DNA from: CAMDHY01 sp046156265
GTDB taxonomy: Bacteria > Pseudomonadota > Alphaproteobacteria > Rhizobiales > Segnochrobactraceae
NCBI RefSeq assembly: GCF_046156265.1
Contig: NZ_JAWDIR010000045.1
Coordinates: 266,888 to 330,887, forward strand
DNA: 64,000 nt
Direction of reading: 5' to 3'
Below are positions 7,481-15,986 of this stretch, piece by piece. The translations under genes and the position numbers were made by a program. Every line of letters begins with the position of its first letter. Position 1 is the stretch's first letter. The notes under the pieces are model-generated. The model was not told the DNA's origin. It saw only the letters and a program-made list of their open reading frames with translations, and ran no database searches.

Positions 7481-10400
7481 TCAGGCCGCGACGCCGACGG
7501 ACACGCCTTCGAGGCGGTCCTCGAGGTCGTCGCCCGCCTCGCGCAGGGCCGACAGCATGGCGTCGTCGGGTGTCCAGTAGTTGCGCTCGTGCGCCTCGAT
7601 CAGCCGGCCGGCGAGCTTCGCCGCCGCCGTCGGATTGAGGGCGGCGAGGCGGTCGCGCATTTCCGGGTCGAGCACGAAGGTCTCGGTGATGCGCTCGTAG
7701 ACCCACGGCTCGACGTGGCCGGTCGTCGCTGACCAGCCCATCGTGTTGGTGACGTGGCACTCGATCTGCCGGACGCCCTCGTAGCCGTGCTTGAGCATGC
7801 CCTCGTACCACTTCGGGTTGAGCATGCGCGTGCGGGTCTCGAGGGCGACCTGCTCCGACAGCGTCCGCACCGATCCCTCGCCGCGGGTCTGGTCGCCGAT
7901 GTAGACGGGCACCGACTTGCCGGTCGCCCGCTTCACGGCGCGGCTGATGCCGCCGAGCGTGTCGAAGTACTGGTCGAGGGTGGTGACGCCGAGCTCGACC
8001 GATTCGAGGTTCTGGTAGGAGAGGTCGACGTCCTTCAGCACGCTCTCGAGCAGCGCCGTCTGCTGGGCCGGGCGGCCCTTGCGATCGTAGGCGAACGACT
8101 TCCGGCGCGTGTAGGTCTCGGCGATCTCGTTCTCGTCGTCCCAGAGCCCGCTCTCGACGAGGTTGTTGACGTTGGCGCCGTAGGTGCCGTCGGCATTCGA
8201 GAAGACCCGCAGCGCCGCCGTCTCGAGGTCGCCGCCATGCTCGGCCACATGCTGGCGGGCGTGCTTGCGGACGAAGTTCTGGTCGTCCGGCTCGTCGGCG
8301 CTGGCGGCGAGGTAGGACGCCTCGGCGAGGATCTGCATCTGCAGCGGCATCAGATCGCGGAAGATGCCGGACACCGTCATCACTACGTCGATGCGCGGGC
8401 GGCCGAGGTCGGCGAGCGGCACCAGCACGGCGCCGCAGAGCCGGCCGTAGCTGTCGAAGCGGGGACCGGCGCCCATCAGCGACAGCGCCTGGGCGAGCGG
8501 CCCGCCCTCGCTCTTCAGGTTGTCGGAGCCCCACAGCACGAGCGCGATCGTCTCGGGGAAGCGGTGGCCCTCCGACAGGTGCCGCTCGATCAGGCGCGTC
8601 GCCTGGCGGGCACCGTCACGCATGGCGAAGGCGCTCGGGATGCGGAAGGGGTCGAAGCCGTGCAGGTTGCGCCCCGTCGGCAGGATCGCCGGGGTGCGCA
8701 GCAGGTCGCCGCCCGGCGCCGGGCGGATGAAGCGGCCGTCGAGGGCCCTCAGCAGCGCCGGGATCTCGGTGTCGACCTGCAGCAGCCGGTCGGTCCTGGC
8801 GAGTTCGACGAACATCGCGACGCCGGCGGGATCGGTGACCCCTGCGGCCGCGGCGACGGTCTCGGCCGGCTCGCCGGCGACGAGGCGCGCGATCACGGTG
8901 CGGTCGAGGCGGGCGCCGTGCGAGGCGTCGGCGAGCGAGAGCAGCAGGTCGACGCGCTCCTCCGCCGAGGCGGGCGTGCCGACGACGTGCAGGCCGTGCG
9001 GGATCAGTGTGTACTCGAGTTCGAGCACCGCACCGGCGAGCGCGGCGACGGCCGCTTCGGCCTCGTCGACCGGCCAGGCCGGCTCGGCCGGCGCGAGGTC
9101 GAGGCTGGCAGCGAGCGCCTGGATGACGCCGGCGAGGTCGCGGCGGTCGGCACTGTCCGGCGCCGGCAGCAGCCGCCAGCGCTCGATCGCATCCTTCAGG
9201 TCGAGCAGGCCGCGATAGAGCCCGGCGTGGGCCACCGGCGGCGTCAGGTAGCTGATCAGCGTGGCGGCCGAGCGCCGCTTGGCGATCGTGCCCTCGGAGG
9301 GGTTGTTGGAGGCGTAGAGGTAGATGTTCGGCAGGTCGCCGATCAGCCGGTCGGGCCAGTCGCGGGCGCCGAGGCCGACCTGCTTGCCGGGCATGAACTC
9401 GAGCGCGCCGTGGGTGCCGAAGTGCAGCACCGCATGGGCGCCGAAGTCCTCGCGCAGCCAGCGATAGCAGGCCGAGAAGGCGTGCGTCGGGGTGAAGCCC
9501 TTCTCGAACAGGAGCCGCATGGGGTCGCCCTCGTAGCCGAAGGCGGGCTGCACGCCGACGAAGACGTTGCCGAAGCGGGCGCCGAGCACGAACAGCGAGG
9601 CGCCGTCCGACTGCTGCCGGCCGGGCGCCGGGCCCCACTGCGCCTCGATCTCCTTGAGGTGCGGCTCGCGGCGGACGTGGTCGTCGGCGGAGATGCGGGT
9701 GTGGACGTTGGCGATGGCGCCGAAGCGGGCGGCGTTGCCCTCGATGATCGCGGCGCGCAGGGCGTCGACGGTCGGCGGCACATCAACCGCATAGCCGTCG
9801 GCGGCGAGCGCCGTCAGCGTGTTGTGCACCGACTGGAATACCGAGAGGTAGGCGGCCGTGCCGGTATTGCCGGCGTTCGGTGGGAAGTTGAAGAGCATGA
9901 TCGCGAGCTTGCGCTCGGCCCGGGCGGTCTTGCGCAGCGTCACCAGGCGGTCGATGCGGGCGGCGAGCACCTCGGCGCGCTCGCGGCAGACCTGCATGTC
10001 GCGCGAGGTCTCGACGGTGGTCGCCGTGCACGACCGGTCGCAGCCCGTGCAGGCGACGCCGATGGCGCCGAAGCGGCCGCCGAAGATCATCGGGCCGCTG
10101 GCGCCGTCGAGCTCGGGGATCGCCACCATGATGGTCGATTCGACCGGCAGCAGGCCGCGATCGGAAGCGCCCCACTCGCCGAGCGTCTGGAACTCCGACG
10201 GATGGGCCGCGACATAGGGAACGTCGAGCTTGGCGAGCACTTCCTCTGCCGAGCGCGCGTCGTTGTAGGCGGGTCCGCCGACCAGCGAGAAGCCGGTGAG
10301 CGACACCAGTGCGTCGATCGCCGGCCGGCCGTTCTTCATGAAGAAGCGGTCGATCGCCGGGCGGGCGTCGAGGCCGTTGGCAAAGGCGGGCACGACGTCG

Positions 10401-11239
10401 AGGCCGCGCTTCTCGAGCGCCGCGATGACGCCGTCATAGTGGCCGGCGTTGCCGGCGATCAGGTAGGACCGCATGACCAGGAGGCCGATGCGGCCCCGCG
10501 CCGGCCCAGCGGAGGCCGGCAGCTTCTCGACGTGCTCGCCGAGCCGGCCCGCCATCGCTGGGTGGTAGACGCCGACGTCCGGATAGTCGATCGGCGGCCG
10601 CACCTTCAGGGCCCCGCGCAGGCCGCGGCGCGGCCCGTCGGCATAGCGGTCGACCAGCATGCGGACCATGTTGGCGACGTTCTCGTCGGAGCCCGCCAGC
10701 CAGTACTGCAGCGACAGAAAGTAGGCCCTGAGGTCCTGCGCCGTTCCCGGCATGAACTTCAGGATCTGCGGCAGCCGGCGCAGCATCTTCATCTGCCGGG
10801 CGCCGGCGCTGGCCGAGTGATCGCCGGGCTTGCCGCGCAGCTTCTTCAGGAACGACAGGGCGCCGCCCTGCGAGCCCCCCATCTTGAACTTGCCCATCCG
10901 CGTCAGCTTGGTGATCTGGCCTTCGCACATGCAGCAGATCATCGCGTCGCAGGCGTCGCGGCGGGCCTCCAAAGCGGGCCGGATGGCGCGGATCTGCTCG
11001 TCGAGGAAGATCATCGTGACGATGACGATGTCGGCCTTGCCGATGTCGGCGCGGCAGCGGTTCACCGCGGCGTCGTCATCGCCCCAGTTGGCGGCGGCGT
11101 GCATCGACAGCGTCAGGCCCGGAAGCTCGCGGGTCAGCGTCGTGCGGGCGCGATCGACCACGCCGCTCAGGTGGTTGTCGAGCGTAACGATCACGACGCG
11201 CAACGGCGTCGGATCAGCGTCCGAAATGCGCCCGAGCAT
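7481..11239 (-). CDS. bchH: Magnesium chelatase subunit H
   Basis: BchH is the large porphyrin-binding subunit of Mg-chelatase; with BchI and BchD (not in the window) it inserts Mg2+ into protoporphyrin IX. The 1252-residue length fits the family (about 1190-1250). Recognisable segments are HFGTHGALEFMPGKQVG, YLYASNNPSEGTIAKRRS and the C-terminal EARTRMLNPKWYEGMLKHGY-like block. The chosen ATG gives a 26-base overlap with bchB; a later start near the conserved LRVVIVTLDNH is possible. It is the longest gene in the operon and marks the branch from heme to bacteriochlorophyll. Confidence 0.97.
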   Translation of the reverse strand: MLGRISDADPTPLRVVIVTLDNHLSGVVDRARTTLTRELPGLTLSMHAAANWGDDDAAVNRCRADIGKADIVIVTMIFLDEQIRAIRPALEARRDACDAMICCMCEGQITKLTRMGKFKMGGSQGGALSFLKKLRGKPGDHSASAGARQMKMLRRLPQILKFMPGTAQDLRAYFLSLQYWLAGSDENVANMVRMLVDRYADGPRRGLRGALKVRPPIDYPDVGVYHPAMAGRLGEHVEKLPASAGPARGRIGLLVMRSYLIAGNAGHYDGVIAALEKRGLDVVPAFANGLDARPAIDRFFMKNGRPAIDALVSLTGFSLVGGPAYNDARSAEEVLAKLDVPYVAAHPSEFQTLGEWGASDRGLLPVESTIMVAIPELDGASGPMIFGGRFGAIGVACTGCDRSCTATTVETSRDMQVCRERAEVLAARIDRLVTLRKTARAERKLAIMLFNFPPNAGNTGTAAYLSVFQSVHNTLTALAADGYAVDVPPTVDALRAAIIEGNAARFGAIANVHTRISADDHVRREPHLKEIEAQWGPAPGRQQSDGASLFVLGARFGNVFVGVQPAFGYEGDPMRLLFEKGFTPTHAFSACYRWLREDFGAHAVLHFGTHGALEFMPGKQVGLGARDWPDRLIGDLPNIYLYASNNPSEGTIAKRRSAATLISYLTPPVAHAGLYRGLLDLKDAIERWRLLPAPDSADRRDLAGVIQALAASLDLAPAEPAWPVDEAEAAVAALAGAVLELEYTLIPHGLHVVGTPASAEERVDLLLSLADASHGARLDRTVIARLVAGEPAETVAAAAGVTDPAGVAMFVELARTDRLLQVDTEIPALLRALDGRFIRPAPGGDLLRTPAILPTGRNLHGFDPFRIPSAFAMRDGARQATRLIERHLSEGHRFPETIALVLWGSDNLKSEGGPLAQALSLMGAGPRFDSYGRLCGAVLVPLADLGRPRIDVVMTVSGIFRDLMPLQMQILAEASYLAASADEPDDQNFVRKHARQHVAEHGGDLETAALRVFSNADGTYGANVNNLVESGLWDDENEIAETYTRRKSFAYDRKGRPAQQTALLESVLKDVDLSYQNLESVELGVTTLDQYFDTLGGISRAVKRATGKSVPVYIGDQTRGEGSVRTLSEQVALETRTRMLNPKWYEGMLKHGYEGVRQIECHVTNTMGWSATTGHVEPWVYERITETFVLDPEMRDRLAALNPTAAAKLAGRLIEAHERNYWTPDDAMLSALREAGDDLEDRLEGVSVGVAA

Positions 11240-12842
11240 CGTACAGCGTCTCCAGGGTGACGACAGCGACGCCCGTCTCACGGGCGAAGAGTTCGGTGTT
11301 GCGGCGTGCTTTCCCGCGCACGAAGAACGGGATCTTCTTGAGCTCCTGCTCGGCCTCGCTGGCCCAGGAGAGGGTGGATGAGACGGTCGAGGACGACGCG
11401 GTGGTCGTCGCCGCGGTCGCCGGCGCCGGAGCAACCTCTGTGACGGACGACTGCACCGCAGCCTCCGGCTCGGCGGCCGGCATCGGCGTGGCGAGGTGGG
11501 AACCGAGGTGCGAGGGCGCCGCGCCGTCGGCGAACTCGAAGTCATCGCGGAACATCGCGAGCAGGTGTTCCTCGAGGCCCATCATCAGCGGGTGGACGAA
11601 GGTGTCGAACAGGACGTTCGCGCCCTCGAAGCCCATCTGCGGCGACGAGCGCGCCGGGAAGTCCTGGACGTGCACCGGCGCCGAGATCACCGCGCACGGG
11701 ATGCCGAGGCGCTTGGCGATGTGGCGCTCCATCTGCGTGCCGAGCACCAACTCGGGGTGCAGTTCGGCGACCTTCGCCTCGACCTCGAGATAGTCGTCGG
11801 TGATCAGCGCCTCGACGCCGTATTCCTTCGCCGCCTCGCGGACCTCGCGGGCGAACTCGCGGGCGTAGGTGCCGATGCCGACGACCTGGAAGCCGAGCTC
11901 CTTGGCCGCGACCCGCGCCGCCGCCACCGCGTGGGTGGCGTCGCCGAAGACGAAGACGCGCTTGCCGGTGAGGTAGGTCGAGTCGACCGAGCGCGAGTAC
12001 CAGGGAAGCCGCGAGCCCTCGGCGGCGAGGACCGCGGAGACGTCGACGTCGGCGACGCGGCCGACCTCGGCGATGAAGTCGCGGGTGGCGCCGACGCCGA
12101 TCGGCACTGTCGTCACCATCGGCTGGCCGAAGGTGCGCTTCAGCCAGGTGGCGGCGGTGAGCCCCGTCTCCGGATAGAGCACGACGTTGAAGTCGGCCTC
12201 GCCGAGGCGGGCGATGTCGGCCGGCGTCGCGCCGAGCGGCGCGCACACGGAGACGTCGACGCCGAGGGAGGCGAGCAGCGCGGTGACTTCCTTGACGTCG
12301 TCGCGGTGGCGGAAGCCGAGAGCGGTCGGTCCGAGCAGGTTGCAGCGCGGCCGGGCGCCGGCGGCGCGCGGCGCGCGCTCCGTGCCGGGGGCCGGCGCGG
12401 ACGGGCCGGCGAGGGCGCGGACGATCCGGTAGAAGGTCTCCGCCGCTCCCCAGTTTTCCTTCTTCTGGTAGGACGGCAGCTCGAGCGGGATCACCGGGAT
12501 CGGCAGGTCGAGGGCGCGCGCGAGGCCGCCCGGATCGTCCTGGATGAGCTCGGCCGTGCAGGAGGCGCCGACGATCATCGCCTGCGGGGCGTGGCGCTGG
12601 TAGGCGTCGCGCATCGCCACCTTGAAGAGCTCGGCGGTGTCGCCGCCGAGATCGCGCGCCTGGAAGGTCGTGTAGGTGACCGGCGGACGCTCGGAGCGCC
12701 GCTCGATCATCGTGAATAAGAGGTCCGCATAGGTGTCGCCCTGCGGCGCGTGCAGCACGTAGTGCAGGCCGCGCATGGCGGTGGCGACGCGCATCGCACC
12801 GACGTGCGGGGGGCCCTCGTAGGTCCAGACCGTGAGCTGCAT
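11214..12842 (-). CDS. bchB: Dark-operative protochlorophyllide reductase subunit BchB
   Basis: BchB with BchN forms the catalytic component of protochlorophyllide reductase, which stereospecifically reduces ring D without light. The 542-residue protein begins with the typical LTVWTYEGPPHVGAMRVA, carries D36 (in APQGDTYAD), the unusual aspartate ligand of the NB cluster in this family, and has GASCTAELIQDD near residue 98. The middle and C-terminal Ala/Thr-rich linker (about residues 455-490) precedes a small conserved C-terminal domain ending in ARAHFGR. It starts 3 bases after the bchN stop and overlaps bchH by 26 bases. Confidence 0.97.
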   Translation of the reverse strand: MQLTVWTYEGPPHVGAMRVATAMRGLHYVLHAPQGDTYADLLFTMIERRSERPPVTYTTFQARDLGGDTAELFKVAMRDAYQRHAPQAMIVGASCTAELIQDDPGGLARALDLPIPVIPLELPSYQKKENWGAAETFYRIVRALAGPSAPAPGTERAPRAAGARPRCNLLGPTALGFRHRDDVKEVTALLASLGVDVSVCAPLGATPADIARLGEADFNVVLYPETGLTAATWLKRTFGQPMVTTVPIGVGATRDFIAEVGRVADVDVSAVLAAEGSRLPWYSRSVDSTYLTGKRVFVFGDATHAVAAARVAAKELGFQVVGIGTYAREFAREVREAAKEYGVEALITDDYLEVEAKVAELHPELVLGTQMERHIAKRLGIPCAVISAPVHVQDFPARSSPQMGFEGANVLFDTFVHPLMMGLEEHLLAMFRDDFEFADGAAPSHLGSHLATPMPAAEPEAAVQSSVTEVAPAPATAATTTASSSTVSSTLSWASEAEQELKKIPFFVRGKARRNTELFARETGVAVVTLETLYDARAHFGR

Positions 12843-12845
12843 CGG

Positions 12846-14147
12846 TCAGACCTCCAGCCGGTCGCGGCGGCCGAGGGGCCGGGCGAAGAGTTCGGCGAGG
12901 TCGCCGGCCTGCTCGTAGCCGTGCACCGGCGAGAACACGAGCTCGATCGACCACTTGGTGGTGAGGCCTTCGGCCTCGAGCGGATTGGCGAGGCCGAGGC
13001 CGCAGACGACGAGGTCCGGACGGGCGGCGCGGCAGCGGTCGAGCTGGCGGTCGACGTCCTGGCCTTCCGAGAGCTGCACGCCGGCCGGCAAGAGCGCGAG
13101 CTCGGCGGCGAGATGCTTGCGATGCAAGGTCGGCGTGCCGACCTCGATCGGCCGCATGTCGAGCTCGCGGGCGAGGAAGCGGGCGAGCGGCACCTCGAGC
13201 TGCGAATCGGGGAAGAAGAACACTGTCTTGCCGGCAAGCGCCTCGCGGTGGCGGGCGACGGCGCGCACCGCGCGCTCGCGGGCGGAGCGAGTCACCTGCT
13301 CGAAGCGGTCGGCCTCGACGCCAAAGGCGGTCGCCGCCGCCTGCAGCCAGGCCGTCGTGCCCTCGGCGCCGAACGGGAACGGCGCCGGCAGGCGCTCGGC
13401 GCCGCGCTCGACGAGCAGGCGGCCGGTCTCGGCGAGGAAGGGCTGCGCCAAAAGCAGGCGCGTGTTCGGACCGATCGCCGGCTGCTCGGTGGAGCGGCGC
13501 GGCGGGAAGAAGGCGACGGGCACGCCCATCTCGGCGAACAGCCGGCGGAACTGGTCCTCGACGACGTCGGGCAGCGTGCCGGCCACCAGCAGCGAGGCCG
13601 GGGCGTCGGCGCCGGCGGCCGGCAGTTCCGGCACCAGCGACGCGAGGCAGGCGTCCTCGCCTTCGGTGAAAGTGGTCTCGATGCCGCTGCCGGAATAGGC
13701 GAGCACCCGCACCGCCGGGGCAAAGCCCTTCGACAGCCGGTGGGCGGCGCGCGTCAGGTCGAGCTTGATCACCTCGGACGGGCACGAGCCGACGAGGAAC
13801 AGCACGCGGATGTCAGGGCGGCGCTCGAGCAGGCGGCCGACGACGCGGTCGAGCTCGTCGTCGAGGTCGGCGAGGCCGGCGAGATCGCGCTCGTCGATGA
13901 TCGCGGTGGCGAAGCGCGGCTCGGCGAAGATCATCACGCCGGCGGCCGACTGGATGAGGTGGGCGCAGGTGCGCGAGCCGACGACCAGGAAGAAGGCGTC
14001 CTGGATCTTGCGGTGCAGCCAGACGATGCCGGTCAGCCCGCAGAACACCTCGCGCTGGCCGCGCTGGCGCAGCACCGGGCGCTCGGCGCCGGCCTCGGGG
14101 TCCGCGCAGCCGAGAGCGGCCGGGGCGATGGCGACGCGCTCGTTCAC
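12846..14147 (-). CDS. bchN: Dark-operative protochlorophyllide reductase subunit BchN
   Basis: BchN pairs with BchB and holds three of the four ligands of the NB 4Fe-4S cluster. In this 433-residue product they are C36 (REVFCGLTG), C61 (GSRTCAHLIQS) and C122 (VGSCPSEVIK), with spacing that matches characterised BchN proteins. The start is GTG in a GTGA overlap with the bchF stop. The stop is 3 bases before bchB. Together with bchB and bchL it gives a complete light-independent reductase in this operon. Confidence 0.97.
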   Translation of the reverse strand: MNERVAIAPAALGCADPEAGAERPVLRQRGQREVFCGLTGIVWLHRKIQDAFFLVVGSRTCAHLIQSAAGVMIFAEPRFATAIIDERDLAGLADLDDELDRVVGRLLERRPDIRVLFLVGSCPSEVIKLDLTRAAHRLSKGFAPAVRVLAYSGSGIETTFTEGEDACLASLVPELPAAGADAPASLLVAGTLPDVVEDQFRRLFAEMGVPVAFFPPRRSTEQPAIGPNTRLLLAQPFLAETGRLLVERGAERLPAPFPFGAEGTTAWLQAAATAFGVEADRFEQVTRSARERAVRAVARHREALAGKTVFFFPDSQLEVPLARFLARELDMRPIEVGTPTLHRKHLAAELALLPAGVQLSEGQDVDRQLDRCRAARPDLVVCGLGLANPLEAEGLTTKWSIELVFSPVHGYEQAGDLAELFARPLGRRDRLEV

Positions 14148-14677
14148 GACGCCGCCTCCGCGTGCAGCACCGGACCCGCCTGCCGGTCCGCCCGCGCCAT
14201 GTCGAGGCGGGCGGCCCTGAGCTTCAGGAGGAACTGGCCGGCGTTGATGACGTAGGTGGCGTAGGCGGCGAGCGCGAGCAGCATCAGCTGCGTGGCATCC
14301 AGCGCACCGGTATAGAGGGCGGCGAGGTAGGCCGTGTGCAGCGCCAGCACCAGCATGCTGAACACGTCCTCCCAGAAGAAGGCGGGCACGAACAGCCACT
14401 TGCCGAAGACGACCTTCTCCCAGATCGAGCCGGTGACCATGATCAGGTAGAGGACCAAGGTCTTCACTACGATCGAGATGGTGGCGATTTCCAGCCCCTC
14501 GCCGGTCAGGAACCAGCGGATGACGAGGGCAAGGCTGACGAGGAAGACCAGGAACTGCACCGGCGCGAGCACGCCCTGCACCAGCGTCCAGCGGGTGGAG
14601 TCGCGGCGAACCCGCTCGGCGGCCGTATAGAGGGCCGGTCGTCCGTTCGATGTCGCGCCGCTGTCCCGCATCTTCAA
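14144..14677 (-). CDS. bchF: 3-vinyl bacteriochlorophyllide hydratase
   Basis: BchF hydrates the C3 vinyl group of (bacterio)chlorophyllide on the way to bacteriochlorophyll a. The 177-residue membrane protein has about four helices and the family segment KLFVPAFFWEDVFSM-like stretch (here KWLFVPAFFWEDVFSMLV), then ALHTAYLAALYTG. It is the first gene of the minus-strand operon. I took a TTG start because GGGAGGG lies 6 bases before it. An ATG two codons later is possible but has a long spacing. Upstream lies the divergent control region shared with aerR, with PpsR-like boxes overlapping its -35 element. Confidence 0.94.
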   Translation of the reverse strand: MKMRDSGATSNGRPALYTAAERVRRDSTRWTLVQGVLAPVQFLVFLVSLALVIRWFLTGEGLEIATISIVVKTLVLYLIMVTGSIWEKVVFGKWLFVPAFFWEDVFSMLVLALHTAYLAALYTGALDATQLMLLALAAYATYVINAGQFLLKLRAARLDMARADRQAGPVLHAEAAS

Positions 14678-14729
14678 GGCCGACCCTCCCGTGTCGTTGG
14701 ATCAAAAGCTAGAACCGCTCCACGGGGTG

Positions 14730-14763
14730 TGTCAATCAAATTGGACGTAAATTTCGATTTACA
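14730..14763. promoter_or_regulatory. Overlapping PpsR-like boxes at the bchF promoter
   Basis: Two near-consensus PpsR/CrtJ boxes (TGT-N12-ACA) share bases. The first is TGT at 14730-14732, twelve bases, then ACG. The second is CGT at 14746-14748, twelve bases, then ACA at 14761-14763. Each misses one consensus base. The first contains the minus-strand TTGACA of the bchF promoter, so binding would block it. Known PpsR targets often carry two boxes bound cooperatively. Confidence 0.5.
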
Positions 14764-14932
14764 GCGCTCTCGCGCGCTGCTCTATTCTCGGTCGGCGTCT
14801 GCGGGCGCCGGCGGGGCTCGGGCCCCCGGAGGTACAGACAGGCAGCGGGAACACCCGTTGCCTGCTCTCGTGCTTTTTGCGCTGCAGCGATAGTTGTTGC
14901 GGCGCAATGTATTGCTGTCTTTTTTGGAATAC

Positions 14933-14950
14933 TGACAATTTTGATTGACA
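14933..14950. promoter_or_regulatory. PpsR-like box at the aerR promoter
   Basis: TGA at 14933-14935, twelve bases, then ACA at 14948-14950: one mismatch to TGT-N12-ACA. Read on the minus strand it begins TGTCAATCAAA, the same eleven bases as the box at 14730 on the plus strand, so the two boxes are inverted copies facing each other across the intergenic region. It contains the plus-strand TTGACA proposed as the aerR -35 box. Confidence 0.45.
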
Positions 14951-15022
14951 CTGCCCGAAGAGGCGTGTGTTCTTCACACATGGGGAGCGACCAACGGTCG
15001 CATAAGACGAAAGGTGACCCCC

Positions 15023-15959
15023 ATGCCGCACATGGACAAAGTCACCAAGCTTGGCTTCACTCTAGAGGCCACCGGCGAGTGCAGCGACGAACAGCAAAGC
15101 AGTTCGCTACCGCACCCCGGCGTTATCTTCTCCAACAACGGCAGTCATCATGGTGGGATCGCCGACACGATCTACACCATCGAAGCCGAAGTGATTCCCC
15201 GCCTGCTGATCTCGACGCGCGCATCCGCCCCGCGGACGCGGTCGAGCGTGCCGATCCCACAGTTGAAGGTGGCGCCGCGGCTCGAAACCGAGGTGCAGAT
15301 CCTGACGCAGATCGTGCTGCTCGACGAGGCTCACGCCGCCTATAGCTTCGTGTCCTCGATGCGGGCACGCGGCGTTGGCCTCGAGTCGATCTTCCTCGAC
15401 CTTCTGGCTCCGACCGCCCGCAATCTCGGCGAGATGTGGACGGCGGATCGCTGCTCCTTCTCCGAGGTCACCCTCGGTCTCTGCCGTCTGCAGCAGGTAT
15501 TGCGTCAGCTCAGCACCGTCTTCGACGAGGAGCCGGAACCGGTGCCGAGCGTATCGAGCGTCCTCTTGACGCCGAATTCCCGGCGAGCAGCACACCTTCG
15601 GCCTGTTGATGCTCGAGGAGTTCTATCGGCGCGGTGGCTGGGACACGGTGCTGTTGATGCCCGGAGGCGAGCGCGAGATCTGCGATGCTGTTTCGCAGGA
15701 CTGGTTCTCCGCCGCCGGCATATCGGTCAGTTGCAGCTTTTCGCAGGACGCGCTCCGTGCCCTGATCAGCGACATGCGGCGCTCGTCGCGCAATGCCGAT
15801 ATCGCGATCCTGGTCGGGGGACGGGCGTTCGGGGCTGACCAGGAGCTTGCATTAGCCGTCGGCGCAGACGCAACCGCGGTTGACGGACGAGAAGCGATCG
15901 TTCAGACACACCGGCTGGTGGGCGAAATGCGCCATGGGTCCGATCGTCGGTCTGGCTAG
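15023..15959 (+). pseudogene. aerR: AerR/PpaA-type B12-binding antirepressor, interrupted by a frameshift
   Basis: AerR/PpaA binds cobalamin and antagonises PpsR. The ATG follows AAAGGTGA. The first part (to about 15579) has the N-terminal region and a helical domain with ARNLGEMWTADRCSFSEVTL. The frame then fails: the C-terminal B12-binding-like part (GEQHTFGLLMLEEFYRRGGW to the stop at 15957) continues one frame over. The break is at CCGAATTCCCGG (15572-15583): removing one base would give LLTPNPGEQHTFGL, as expected for the family. So the gene carries a one-base insertion, either a real mutation or a sequencing error. If real, the product is truncated and ends with about 85 unrelated residues at 15838. 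It sits directly before ppsR, as in other clusters. Confidence 0.8.
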
Positions 15960-15986
15960 ATCGCGTTGTAAGGGGTTGGCTCGGCC

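Larger units (their letters stand above)
14678..15022. promoter_or_regulatory. Divergent bchF/aerR intergenic control region (345 bases)
   Basis: This non-coding stretch between the long bch-puh operon (minus) and aerR (plus) is AT-richer than its surroundings. On the minus strand a TTGACA (14735-14730) with an 18-base spacer to TAGCTT (14711-14706) is a likely bchF promoter. On the plus strand a TTGACA (14945-14950) is a likely -35 for aerR with a weak TGTTCT -10 (14968-14973). Both -35 boxes lie inside PpsR-like boxes listed separately. The middle (about 14770-14900) shows nothing I can assign; short open frames there lack ribosome sites. Confidence 0.6.

Noticed and set aside
7754..11260. 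A 3.5-kb open frame on the plus strand opposite bchH
   Set aside because: It is a GC-rich antisense shadow with arginine/valine/glutamate-biased nonsense, no domain and no ribosome site; bchH is certain on the other strand.
14759..15031. A small gene between bchF and aerR (about 80-90 residues, minus strand)
   Set aside because: No ribosome site, no recognisable family, and it would run through the promoter and PpsR boxes.
14945..15838. A 297-residue aerR product with a C-terminus in the original frame
   Set aside because: Past about 15579 the sequence is Arg/Ala nonsense while the conserved C-terminal part continues in the next frame; a frameshift explains it.
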